DNA of 8,944 nt from an uncultured Candidatus Saccharibacteria bacterium (GTDB lineage: Bacteria > Patescibacteriota > Saccharimonadia > Saccharimonadales > Saccharimonadaceae). Where the stretch lies: NCBI GenBank assembly GCA_938046775.1, contig CALIXB010000017.1, forward strand, positions 1 to 8,944, given 5' to 3'. This document shows positions 1-5,677 of this stretch, in pieces; position 1 is the stretch's first letter; the number at the start of each line of letters is the position of its first letter. A model generated the notes under the pieces. It worked only from the letters and a program-made list of their open reading frames with translations, ran no database searches and was not told the DNA's origin. The position numbers were made by a program, and so were the translations under genes.

Positions 1-713
1 TCATGCTCCAGCGAACGAATCGTTTGCCATAGATTTTGATAGAGCTCATTAATATTTCGCCCCAGCACACCAATCTCGTCATGGCTACTGACTGGATAAT
101 GCGCATCCTTTTCCAGCCGTTGCATAGTTGTGGTCACCGCCGCCATCTGGCGAATCGGTCGCGTCACAAAACGGCTGTAGATGTACGAAAACACGAGCGC
201 CACCAACAGCGAGCCAAGCATGGTATATGGTAATACGTGCAGGGTAGCGAGTTTGGCCTGAGTGACGGGCGCCACATCGGCCAGCAACTTGACGGCGATC
301 GTTTGGCCTTGGTTATTCGCTACACTACCCTGCTGCAAAATCACCGAGCGCGGATCGACCGTTTGTCCATCAGCAATTTTTACCACGCTGGTGTCGACCG
401 ATTTGCCGCTATCGGTCACAATGTTGATCGACTGAAACCCTTGAAAATACTGATCACGCCCATCAATCGTCAGCGTGATATTGACGTTTTTCATCTGAGC
501 AAATTCCTGGCTGATTCGGCGAATTTCCTCAGTCGATTTACCGCGTAGTTCAGCCACGAGCGCCGTGAGATTATCCGCCGCCTCGCGCTCTTTTTGCTGC
601 AGATAAAATTGCGGCATCAAGTTGTAAACCAGCGCATGCACCAGGATGATCAACGCCGCAAATAAGCCAATTGACACCAAAAATGTTTTAGGGAATAATT
701 TAAGATTCTTCAT
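1..713 (-). CDS. Sensor histidine kinase, N-terminal part (truncated by window edge)
   Basis: The minus-strand frame starting at the ATG at 711-713 stays open to the window edge, giving 237 codons and no stop. The translation begins MKNLKLFPKTFLVSIG. It has one membrane helix at about residues 10-30, an extracytoplasmic sensor region at about 34-155, a second helix at about 158-178 and a HAMP linker at about 180-232. The HAMP shows a proline in FVTRPI (182-187) and the typical acidic motif D212-E-I-G215. The phospho-accepting histidine and ATPase domains must lie beyond position 1. The start overlaps the end of the response-regulator gene by 14 nt, a normal translationally coupled regulator-kinase order. 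The only purine-rich stretch upstream (GGGAG) is about 12 nt away, so coupling probably drives initiation. The sensor domain resembles nothing I recognise, so the signal is unknown. Kinase identity rests on HAMP topology and the regulator neighbour. Confidence 0.87.
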   Translation of the reverse strand, partial: MKNLKLFPKTFLVSIGLFAALIILVHALVYNLMPQFYLQQKEREAADNLTALVAELRGKSTEEIRRISQEFAQMKNVNITLTIDGRDQYFQGFQSINIVTDSGKSVDTSVVKIADGQTVDPRSVILQQGSVANNQGQTIAVKLLADVAPVTQAKLATLHVLPYTMLGSLLVALVFSYIYSRFVTRPIRQMAAVTTTMQRLEKDAHYPVSSHDEIGVLGRNINELYQNLWQTIRSLEH

Positions 714-1362
714 AACGATAGCCCACTCCCTTCACCGTGATGATGCAGTCCAGGTGTAATTTTTTGCGTAAGTTTTTGATGTAGACGTCAATCACCCGGT
801 CAAACGGCACCTCGTCATCGCGCCACAACTTATCGATGATAGCCTGCCGACTCCAGACCATGTTTGGATTATCGACGAGTAGTTTGAGTAGCTGCGCTTC
901 TTTGGGATTGAGGTGCGCGTCAGTGCCATCATAAAACCCTTGATATGCCATAAAATCTACCGAGGCTAGATCGCGCTGCCACAAGGTTTTTTTGACAGAC
1001 TGCTGGCGGCGAAGTAGCGCCTTGATCCGCTTCTCTAAAATTACCAGCGAGAACGGCTTACTCATATAATCATCTGCTAGCTCATCAAAACTCGCAATTT
1101 GCGTCGGCTCATCATGCAGCGCCGTCAGCATCAGTATCGGCACGTCGCTCGTCTGGCGAATTTGATGCAACACTTCAATGCCACTCATCCCTGGTAACAT
1201 AATATCCAGGACAATCACATCTGCACGAGTAAATTTCTTTAGCGCCTCCTCGCCACTGGTCGCTGTCACCACCGTAAAACCGCGCTGGTGGAGGAACTGC
1301 TCGGTGCCGGTGCGAAGGGTGGGCTCGTCTTCAACGAGGAGAACATTTGGATTTTGTCGCAT
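700..1362 (-). CDS. OmpR/PhoB-family response regulator
   Basis: This is a DNA-binding response regulator of 220 residues from the ATG at 1360-1362. The receiver domain (about 6-115) has the acidic pair E11-D12, phospho-acceptor D53 in VLDIMLPGMSG, T80 and K102 in the YMSKPF motif, so all phosphorylation-site residues are present. The C-terminal winged-helix domain (about 125-218) contains the recognition region around FDRVIDVYIKNLRKKL and the closing VKGVGYRY wing typical of OmpR/PhoB. It presumably receives phosphate from the kinase encoded immediately downstream, whose ATG lies inside this gene's last codons. The frame can be extended to a GTG at 1393-1395, giving 231 residues. I prefer the inner ATG because the protein then starts in the usual way just before the first strand, and because an extended -10 lies 7 nt upstream of it. 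The target genes are unknown. The divergent hydrolase is a plausible one. Confidence 0.95.
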   Translation of the reverse strand: MRQNPNVLLVEDEPTLRTGTEQFLHQRGFTVVTATSGEEALKKFTRADVIVLDIMLPGMSGIEVLHQIRQTSDVPILMLTALHDEPTQIASFDELADDYMSKPFSLVILEKRIKALLRRQQSVKKTLWQRDLASVDFMAYQGFYDGTDAHLNPKEAQLLKLLVDNPNMVWSRQAIIDKLWRDDEVPFDRVIDVYIKNLRKKLHLDCIITVKGVGYRYEES

Positions 1363-1369
1363 GTAATTA

Positions 1370-1378
1370 ATTATATCA
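1370..1378 (-). promoter_or_regulatory. Extended -10 promoter for the response regulator operon, near-leaderless
   Basis: On the minus strand the sequence reads TGATATAAT, a consensus TATAAT at 1370-1375 preceded by the TGn extension. No good -35 lies 16-18 bp upstream. The extended -10 can compensate for that. Seven nucleotides separate the hexamer from the ATG at 1360-1362, so transcription should start at or one base before the start codon. Confidence 0.5.
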
Positions 1379-1380
1379 AC

Positions 1381-1409
1381 TTCACATCTCCACACATAAC
1401 CAATATAAT
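1381..1409 (+). promoter_or_regulatory. Sigma-70-type promoter of the hydrolase gene, leaderless
   Basis: The -35 is TTCACA (1381-1386), the spacer is exactly 17 bp, and the -10 is TATAAT (1404-1409). The hexamer ends 6 nt before the ATG at 1416, so position +1 should be the A of the start codon. No Shine-Dalgarno sequence is present. The spacer and -35 overlap the region upstream of the divergent response regulator. Confidence 0.65.
1382..1401 (+). repeat. Two tandem 10-bp half-sites (nCACATnnCC), possible operator
   Basis: TCACATCTCC (1382-1391) is followed directly by ACACATAACC (1392-1401), with 7 of 10 positions identical. OmpR/PhoB-type regulators bind as head-to-tail dimers to direct repeats about one helical turn apart. 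These copies lie between the -35 and -10 of the hydrolase promoter and just upstream of the regulator's own -10. The operator role is inference from spacing and position, and the match is short enough to arise by chance. Confidence 0.3.
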
Positions 1410-1415
1410 ATCAAT

Positions 1416-2414
1416 ATGAAAACTCCTCAGAAATATCACATTATAAAAATTATCGTATGGATAGTCGGTGTAATTATCCTCATCGCAGCATTGCTAGCAG
1501 TCGCAGCCTTCTTTTGGCCAGCAACAACCAAGCAACTCCAATCATCCAATGCCGAGAGGTTAAGTTATGGCGAGGCCATCACCGCCGCCAATCGCATTGT
1601 TAATGAAGATGCTGCCAATACTGAAGTTAGATCAGGTTGCCAATCAATTATTAAAACTCACGGCCAAAAAACCACCAAGGCCGTTCTAATGATTCATGGA
1701 GTAAGCGCCTGTCCGCAGCAATTCGCAGACCTAGGCGACACCTTCTTCAAAGCCGGATATAACGTCTACATCCCCCGCGTTCCCAGCCACGGCCTCACCG
1801 ACAACAAACGACACGGAGAAATTACCATTCCGGCAATGGCTCAATTCATGAATACCAGCACCAGCATTATTAGCGGTTTGGGCGAGGAAGTAGGAGTTGT
1901 TGGCCTATCTGGCGGCGCCAATATGGCAACTTGGATAACTCAGTATAATAGCGCTACCATATCACGCGCGCTATTATTATCACCTTTTTATCAACCTTCA
2001 GCATCAGAAATGCCCGCCTGGCAATCTCCACTTCTTAGAAATCTTTACGGGCGCAACATTCTTCCTGATTCGTTTAGTGCGGGCAGCAATTTATCATACC
2101 GAGCGCTCGGTAAATACATGATAATCGCCAAAAATTACAAATCTGATTTTAAAGCGCCAGGATTAAAACACATTGGCGTCATAACCAGCGAAAACGACAC
2201 TGTAATTGATATGCGTCTGGCAAACAATATACCGAAACAAATAGCCACCGCCTCCAATGCAAAATTCCAACATTCTACTATACCAGCCTCGTTTGGCATT
2301 GGTCATGACATAGTAGCTTTGAGTCAAGACTCAGTCAAGAAACATTCCGACAAGCTATACCCATTTTACCTGGAAATGTACGAAGGGAAAGACGTAAAAT
2401 TAGAATCAAATTAG
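1416..2414 (+). CDS. Membrane-anchored alpha/beta hydrolase (serine esterase/lipase-like)
   Basis: The protein has 332 residues. A short basic N-terminus and one hydrophobic helix (about 9-34) form a signal anchor without an obvious cleavage site, so the catalytic domain is probably outside the membrane. The fold is recognisable from the oxyanion-strand motif VLMIHG (90-95), the nucleophile elbow G163-L-S165-G-G167, an acid candidate D261 in ITSENDTVID and the final H297 in GIGHDIV. All three members of the Ser-Asp-His triad are in the expected order and spacing. A PRVPSHGLTD segment (120-129) resembles that of monoglyceride-lipase and carboxylesterase relatives. The substrate is unknown; a lipid or acyl ester at the cell surface is a reasonable guess. 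It is divergent from the two-component operon, with 53 nt between the starts. Its stop is only 4 nt from the convergent HIT gene, with no terminator between them. Confidence 0.88.
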   Translation: MKTPQKYHIIKIIVWIVGVIILIAALLAVAAFFWPATTKQLQSSNAERLSYGEAITAANRIVNEDAANTEVRSGCQSIIKTHGQKTTKAVLMIHGVSACPQQFADLGDTFFKAGYNVYIPRVPSHGLTDNKRHGEITIPAMAQFMNTSTSIISGLGEEVGVVGLSGGANMATWITQYNSATISRALLLSPFYQPSASEMPAWQSPLLRNLYGRNILPDSFSAGSNLSYRALGKYMIIAKNYKSDFKAPGLKHIGVITSENDTVIDMRLANNIPKQIATASNAKFQHSTIPASFGIGHDIVALSQDSVKKHSDKLYPFYLEMYEGKDVKLESN

Positions 2415-2418
2415 CAAT

Positions 2419-2883
2419 TTACTTTTTATCCTGCGCTGCCAAAATCCGCGCCTGAATCTCATCCAGCTGAGCGTCATCCATCTTTGGACCATCAGCAGTC
2501 GTCAGCCAACCTGGATATTCCGCGTAAAATGCCTGTTCATACGACAACGGCGAACCAATTCCCTTCGCCAAATCGCCATGCAGCGGCACTAACTTAGCGT
2601 GAACATGCGCCACGCCCGTCCCCTCAAAAATCATTGCTACTCGTGGTGTATTGAAGGCTTTCTCTAACAATTTTGCGACCTTTTTCACCGCCAGCATCAT
2701 CTCAGAATACAATTCATCATCCAAAGAAAATACGTAATCACCTGGATTTTGCTTTGGTATCACCACAGTAAAGCCCGGCGTATTTGGAAACGGCGTCAAA
2801 AACGCTAAAAACTTCTCATCCTCCCAGACCTTCCAAGATTTCATTTTACCTGCTACGATATCGTCGAAAATTGTGTGATTCAT
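2419..2883 (-). CDS. HIT-family (histidine triad) protein with altered triad
   Basis: This 154-residue HIT-domain protein belongs to a family that hydrolyses or transfers nucleoside-phosphate linkages through a covalent nucleotidyl-histidine. Recognisable parts are the N-terminal FDDIVAGKMKSWKVWEDE, the central PGFTVVIPK strand (36-44) and the active-site strand AHVHAKLVP (92-100). The usual signature is His-x-His-x-His. Here H93 and H95 are kept, H95 being the position of the catalytic nucleophile in Hint/Fhit, but the third is K97 (codon AAG). The N-terminal zinc-binding cysteines found in some HIT proteins are absent. It starts 9 nt after the RclA-like gene's stop and is almost certainly co-transcribed with it. 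Its AGGAGG ribosome site sits in that gap. The natural substrate cannot be told from the sequence. Confidence 0.88.
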   Translation of the reverse strand: MNHTIFDDIVAGKMKSWKVWEDEKFLAFLTPFPNTPGFTVVIPKQNPGDYVFSLDDELYSEMMLAVKKVAKLLEKAFNTPRVAMIFEGTGVAHVHAKLVPLHGDLAKGIGSPLSYEQAFYAEYPGWLTTADGPKMDDAQLDEIQARILAAQDKK

Positions 2884-2886
2884 AGT

Positions 2887-2892
2887 CCTCCT
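2887..2892 (-). promoter_or_regulatory. Shine-Dalgarno AGGAGG of the HIT gene
   Basis: A perfect AGGAGG on the minus strand begins directly after the upstream gene's TAA and leaves only 3 nt before the ATG at 2881-2883. This spacing is shorter than usual. It fixes the start and supports translation from a shared transcript. Confidence 0.75.
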
Positions 2893-4215
2893 TTACGCAA
2901 ATAAATCGTTCAATGCCTCACTCACCGTTGGATGAGTGAATATTTGGTCACGCAGTACAGTATACGGCAGGTCATTATCCATTACAGTTTTGATAATATT
3001 AATGACTTCTGGTGAGTTACGACACAATAAACTAGCACCCAAAATTTGTTCAGTGTTTGCATCAATCACCGCACGCAGCAAGCCTGTTGTAGCATTATCA
3101 ACATGCAGGCGCGGAATCGCCATAGCAGGCAGCTCTTTTACGATAATTTCGCGCCCCGTCGCACGCGCCTCAGCCTCTGTCATACCCACCCGACCTAGCG
3201 GCGTTTGCATAAAGACCGCGTACGGCAAGGTTTTTTGTTTGGCGCGAGTGTACAGACCATCGCCCAGCAACTGGCTTCTCACAATCCGAAAATCATCCAG
3301 CGACGCATAGGTAAATTGTGGCCCGCCCGTTACATCGCCCATTGCCCAAATATGCGACCGGCTAGTGCGAAGTGTTTCATCAACCACAATTGCCCCGCGC
3401 TCATCCGTCGCTACACCAGCAGCTGGTAAATTCAAACTCATCGTCGCCGGGCGACGGCCCGTAGCCATCAACACCGCATCATAACCAGCGTAATCATCAT
3501 GATTTGCTGTGCGAATCGTTGCAGTAGACTCACCCTCGATCGCTGTCACATCCACACTAAACACAATCTCGATACCCTGTGTCTGCAATGCTTCAGTAGC
3601 AGCCCGAGCAATTGCTGGATCTTCACGTGCAAGCAGAGCATCGCCCCTCTCAAATACTGTTACTTTTGTACCAAGTTTGGCATAAGTTGAGGCAAATTCT
3701 AACCCAATATAACCGCCACCAATGATAGCTAGCTGTTTTGGCTGCGTCATTTTATCCAGCAGTTCAGTACTGGTATATACAAACGGCTTATCAACACCTG
3801 GAATATCTGGGATGATTGATTCCGCACCGGTGTTAATAAAAATCTGCGGTGCACTCACTACTAACTCGTCGTCACCCGCCATAACCTTCACAGTACGATC
3901 ATCTACGAACGATGCCTCACCCTCAATGACACTCACCGTTTCACGATCCGCCAGCATGTGATAGTTCTTCTCATTCAACCGCGCTACCACTGTTGTCTTA
4001 TGTGCCATCGCCTCATCAAAACTTTGATGATGTTCGGCTGCATTGACTAGCACCTTAGTAGGAATACAAGCAATATTAATACAGGTGCCGCCATACATCT
4101 TTGGTGACCGCTCCACCAGCGCTACCTTTTTGCCTGCATTCGCCAGCGTCACCGCCAATGTCTTGCCGGCTTTGCCAAAACCAATAATAAGTGCGTCAAA
4201 TTGTTGTGTATCCAT
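2893..4215 (-). CDS. rclA: RclA-like pyridine nucleotide-disulfide oxidoreductase
   Basis: This is a 440-residue class I flavoprotein disulfide reductase. The FAD-binding motif is G12-F-G-K-A-G17. The redox-active pair is C45/C50 in GGTCINIACIPTK. The NAD(P)H-binding motif is GGGYIG (166-171), followed by an acidic E189 that suggests NADH preference. The second FAD motif is AMGDVTGG (291-298). The C-terminal interface carries the H428-P dyad with E433 in THPTVSE. From memory, long stretches match E. coli RclA almost residue for residue, including the GFGKAGKTLAVTLA start and the LRDQIFTHP end, and the length (441 in E. coli) agrees. RclA protects against reactive chlorine species and has been reported to reduce Cu(II) and hypothiocyanous acid; the streptococcal relative Har does the latter. 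No RclR-type regulator is nearby. It lies in the pheS-HIT operon. Horizontal acquisition is possible but untested. Confidence 0.92.
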   Translation of the reverse strand: MDTQQFDALIIGFGKAGKTLAVTLANAGKKVALVERSPKMYGGTCINIACIPTKVLVNAAEHHQSFDEAMAHKTTVVARLNEKNYHMLADRETVSVIEGEASFVDDRTVKVMAGDDELVVSAPQIFINTGAESIIPDIPGVDKPFVYTSTELLDKMTQPKQLAIIGGGYIGLEFASTYAKLGTKVTVFERGDALLAREDPAIARAATEALQTQGIEIVFSVDVTAIEGESTATIRTANHDDYAGYDAVLMATGRRPATMSLNLPAAGVATDERGAIVVDETLRTSRSHIWAMGDVTGGPQFTYASLDDFRIVRSQLLGDGLYTRAKQKTLPYAVFMQTPLGRVGMTEAEARATGREIIVKELPAMAIPRLHVDNATTGLLRAVIDANTEQILGASLLCRNSPEVINIIKTVMDNDLPYTVLRDQIFTHPTVSEALNDLFA

Positions 4216-4332
4216 TTACTTCCTCCTATCTTTTTTAGTGATCTCTCTCGCTGCAACAATTTCTCTATCGGCATACAGAACTGCTTCTTTTATCACAAGT
4301 TTTTGAGATACTACTATTATCGTGTGCTCAAT
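4216..4332 (-). other. Possible 38-codon small ORF between pheS and rclA
   Basis: The 123-nt gap between pheS and rclA contains a stop-free minus-strand frame that ends with a TAA touching the rclA ATG. Read from an ATT at 4330-4332 it gives 38 residues; from a GTG at 4294-4296 it gives 26, containing EAVLYADREIVAARE. An AAGGAG overlaps the pheS stop but is only 2 nt from the ATT, and no ATG or TTG is available in frame. A run of this length without stops is not rare by chance, and the gap may simply be a leader. I see no convincing terminator or promoter in it either. Confidence 0.15.
4222..4227 (-). promoter_or_regulatory. Shine-Dalgarno AGGAGG of the RclA-like gene
   Basis: A perfect AGGAGG with a 6-nt spacer precedes the ATG at 4213-4215. 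It fixes the start codon and shows that this gene is translated by the conventional route, unlike the promoter-proximal genes nearby. Confidence 0.85.
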
Positions 4333-4338
4333 AGCTCC

Positions 4339-5382
4339 TTAAAACTGCTCCAAAAAGTCCAGCTTGCCGCTCTCAAAATGTCGCACATCCTCGATACCGT
4401 ATTTCATCATCACCAAGCGGTCGATGCCACAGCCAAAGGCAAAGCCGGTATATTCGTTCGGATCGATATCAGCGGCTTCCAACACTTTCGGGTGAATCAT
4501 GCCGCAGCCCAAAAGCTCAATCCAGCCTTCGCCAGAGCAAACTTTGCAGTCTGGATTCTTGCCTTCACAGAATGGGCAGCTCAGCGCAAATTCAAAGCTC
4601 GGTTCGGTGAATGGGAAATAAAATGGGTTGACGCGCACATCCAATTGCTTGCCGTAATATTCCTGCAAAAACTCCTGCAGCGTCGCGATGAGGTTGCCGA
4701 CGTTGACTTTCTCACCGACGTACACGCCCTCGACTTGATAGAACGTATGCTCGTGCCGCGCGTCCAAATCTTCGTTGCGAAACACCCGGTCGGGCACGAT
4801 GGCGGCGATCGCCTCGCCCTTCGCTAAATTATCATGATATTTTTTCAACACGCGGTTTTGCATGGTCGAGGTGTGTGCCGGCGCAATCAAGCGGTCGCCA
4901 TTAACATCAGTTTCCTCGGTCATGAACGTGTCATAATCATCACGTGCTGGGTGACCCTTCGGGAAGTTCAAGCTCTCGAACATATGGAATTGATCGTCAA
5001 TTTCACGCGACTCTTCCGTCACGAAGCCCATGCGGTTGAAAATGTCAGAAATGCGGTCGATCTCGCGCATCAATGGGTGAATCGTGCCACGCTCACTTGG
5101 CAGTAATTCAGGCCGGGGAGCATTGACATCCATCGGCGCCGTCACGTCAATTGGCGGTAAATCAACTTTTGACAGCTCATCTTCGCGAGTCGTGATCGCC
5201 CGCTCCAATTCCTGCTTCAATTCATTGACTTTCTTACCAAACGCTCCACGTTCTTCACTCGGCAACGTCGCAATAATGCCATACAACTCTCGCAGCTCCG
5301 TACTCCGCAACACACTGCGTGGTTCAGCCGTCTCGGCTACTCGTGATAATAATATTGATCGAACTTCATCTAGCTTGTCCAT
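4339..5382 (-). CDS. pheS: Phenylalanyl-tRNA synthetase alpha subunit
   Basis: This catalytic subunit of class II phenylalanine-tRNA ligase charges tRNA-Phe in the cytoplasm as an alpha2-beta2 enzyme. The 347 residues match the family length. An N-terminal helical arm (about 1-75) leads to the catalytic core starting at HPLMREIDRI (102-111). AHTSTMQNRVL (169-179) precedes motif 2, VFRNEDLDARHEHTFYQVEG (200-219), and motif 3 is GFAFGCGIDRLVMMKYG (313-329). Four cysteines (C269, C272, C279, C282) form a CxxC-CxxC knuckle just before the GWIELLGCGMIHP strand, a variant known in other bacterial PheS. Motif 2 has Tyr215 where His is common. The start lies 1 nt after the upstream gene's TAA, with AAGGA 7 nt away, so translation is probably coupled. 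No pheT follows; the next genes are the RclA-like and HIT genes, so the beta subunit must be encoded elsewhere. Confidence 0.97.
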   Translation of the reverse strand: MDKLDEVRSILLSRVAETAEPRSVLRSTELRELYGIIATLPSEERGAFGKKVNELKQELERAITTREDELSKVDLPPIDVTAPMDVNAPRPELLPSERGTIHPLMREIDRISDIFNRMGFVTEESREIDDQFHMFESLNFPKGHPARDDYDTFMTEETDVNGDRLIAPAHTSTMQNRVLKKYHDNLAKGEAIAAIVPDRVFRNEDLDARHEHTFYQVEGVYVGEKVNVGNLIATLQEFLQEYYGKQLDVRVNPFYFPFTEPSFEFALSCPFCEGKNPDCKVCSGEGWIELLGCGMIHPKVLEAADIDPNEYTGFAFGCGIDRLVMMKYGIEDVRHFESGKLDFLEQF

Positions 5383-5383
5383 A

Positions 5384-5620
5384 TTATCGTCCTTGCATCA
5401 AAAACATCCCGACAACCACTGCCGCCATAATAACAATTACAATCCACGCCGGCGCTAACGTCGTCGTCTGCTTCGTATTCTCCAAATACTTCACATCTTC
5501 CACGCCGTCCAAGCTAGCTTTCTCCTGGAGACCCGACGCCTTCGCCTTTTCGCGTAGTTCCGCCGCGATTCGCTCCTGCAACTCACTGCGCTGATCGTTC
5601 TGATTTACAAATAATCCCAT
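5384..5620 (-). CDS. Small tail-anchored membrane protein of unknown function
   Basis: The product has 78 residues. A charged, helix-prone N-terminal half (about 8-48, rich in Glu, Lys, Gln and Ala) is followed by a short Thr-rich linker and a single hydrophobic helix at about 56-76 that ends almost at the C-terminus. That is the arrangement of a tail-anchored protein with its soluble part in the cytoplasm. There is no signal peptide and no catalytic motif, and I do not recognise the family. It is the first gene of the pheS operon, ending 1 nt before the pheS ATG and carrying the pheS ribosome site in its last codons. The start at 5618-5620 lies exactly 6 nt after an extended -10, so its mRNA is probably leaderless. 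Coding status is supported by the operon geometry and the clear helix. Confidence 0.75.
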   Translation of the reverse strand: MGLFVNQNDQRSELQERIAAELREKAKASGLQEKASLDGVEDVKYLENTKQTTTLAPAWIVIVIMAAVVVGMFLMQGR

Positions 5621-5626
5621 AACTAC

Positions 5627-5635
5627 AGTATAGCA
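5627..5635 (-). promoter_or_regulatory. Extended -10 promoter of the pheS operon, leaderless
   Basis: On the minus strand TGCTATACT forms an extended -10 (TATACT at 5627-5632). The hexamer ends 6 nt before the ATG at 5620, so the predicted transcript starts on the start codon. No clear -35 exists. The element shares a palindrome with the divergent aquaporin promoter. Confidence 0.55.
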
Positions 5636-5647
5636 AATTATGCTATA
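5629..5647. repeat. Inverted repeat spanning two divergent -10 elements
   Basis: TATAGCA (5629-5635) and TGCTATA (5641-5647) are perfect 7-bp inverted arms around a 5-nt centre, AATTA. Each arm is the core of an extended -10, one facing each way, so two polymerases could not occupy both at once. The symmetry may be a by-product of two similar promoters, or it may be an operator. Confidence 0.6.
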
Positions 5648-5649
5648 AT
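5641..5649 (+). promoter_or_regulatory. Extended -10 promoter of the aquaporin gene
   Basis: TGCTATAAT contains a consensus TATAAT (5644-5649) with the TGn extension. No -35 of quality is visible. Transcription should start near 5656, leaving a leader of about 22 nt that holds a Shine-Dalgarno sequence, in contrast to the leaderless divergent partner. Confidence 0.6.
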
Positions 5650-5666
5650 AGTTGTAATACTACTTT

Positions 5667-5673
5667 AAGGAGG
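5667..5673 (+). promoter_or_regulatory. Shine-Dalgarno AAGGAGG of the aquaporin gene
   Basis: AAGGAGG ends 4 nt before the ATG at 5678-5680. It fixes the start and confirms that the lysine-rich N-terminal extension is translated. Confidence 0.8.
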
Positions 5674-5677
5674 GAAT

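Noticed and set aside
36..548. Two plus-strand open frames opposite the kinase
   Set aside because: They lie wholly antisense to a minus-strand frame with clear membrane helices and a HAMP linker. Their translations show no domain and lack ribosome sites.
1363..1395. GTG at 1393-1395 as the response-regulator start
   Set aside because: It adds 11 residues with no counterpart in the family. The segment holds the extended -10 that serves the inner ATG. A weaker TATATT lies 6 nt before the GTG, so it cannot be wholly excluded.
2410..2435. AT-only hairpin (AAATT-AGC-AATTT) between the convergent hydrolase and HIT genes as a terminator
   Set aside because: A 5-bp all-AT stem is too weak, and the run of T after it is interrupted. 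I would not call a terminator here, so the two transcripts probably overlap.
4216..4338. Internal promoter for rclA in the gap after pheS (TTGTGA-17-TATGCC)
   Set aside because: The -10 matches consensus at only three positions and lacks a TG extension. The strong SD and the gene order fit read-through from the pheS promoter.
4525..4580. Four-cysteine knuckle in PheS as a novel insertion
   Set aside because: A CxxC-CxxC segment before the GWxExLGCGMxHP strand is known in many bacterial PheS proteins, so it is a family variant.
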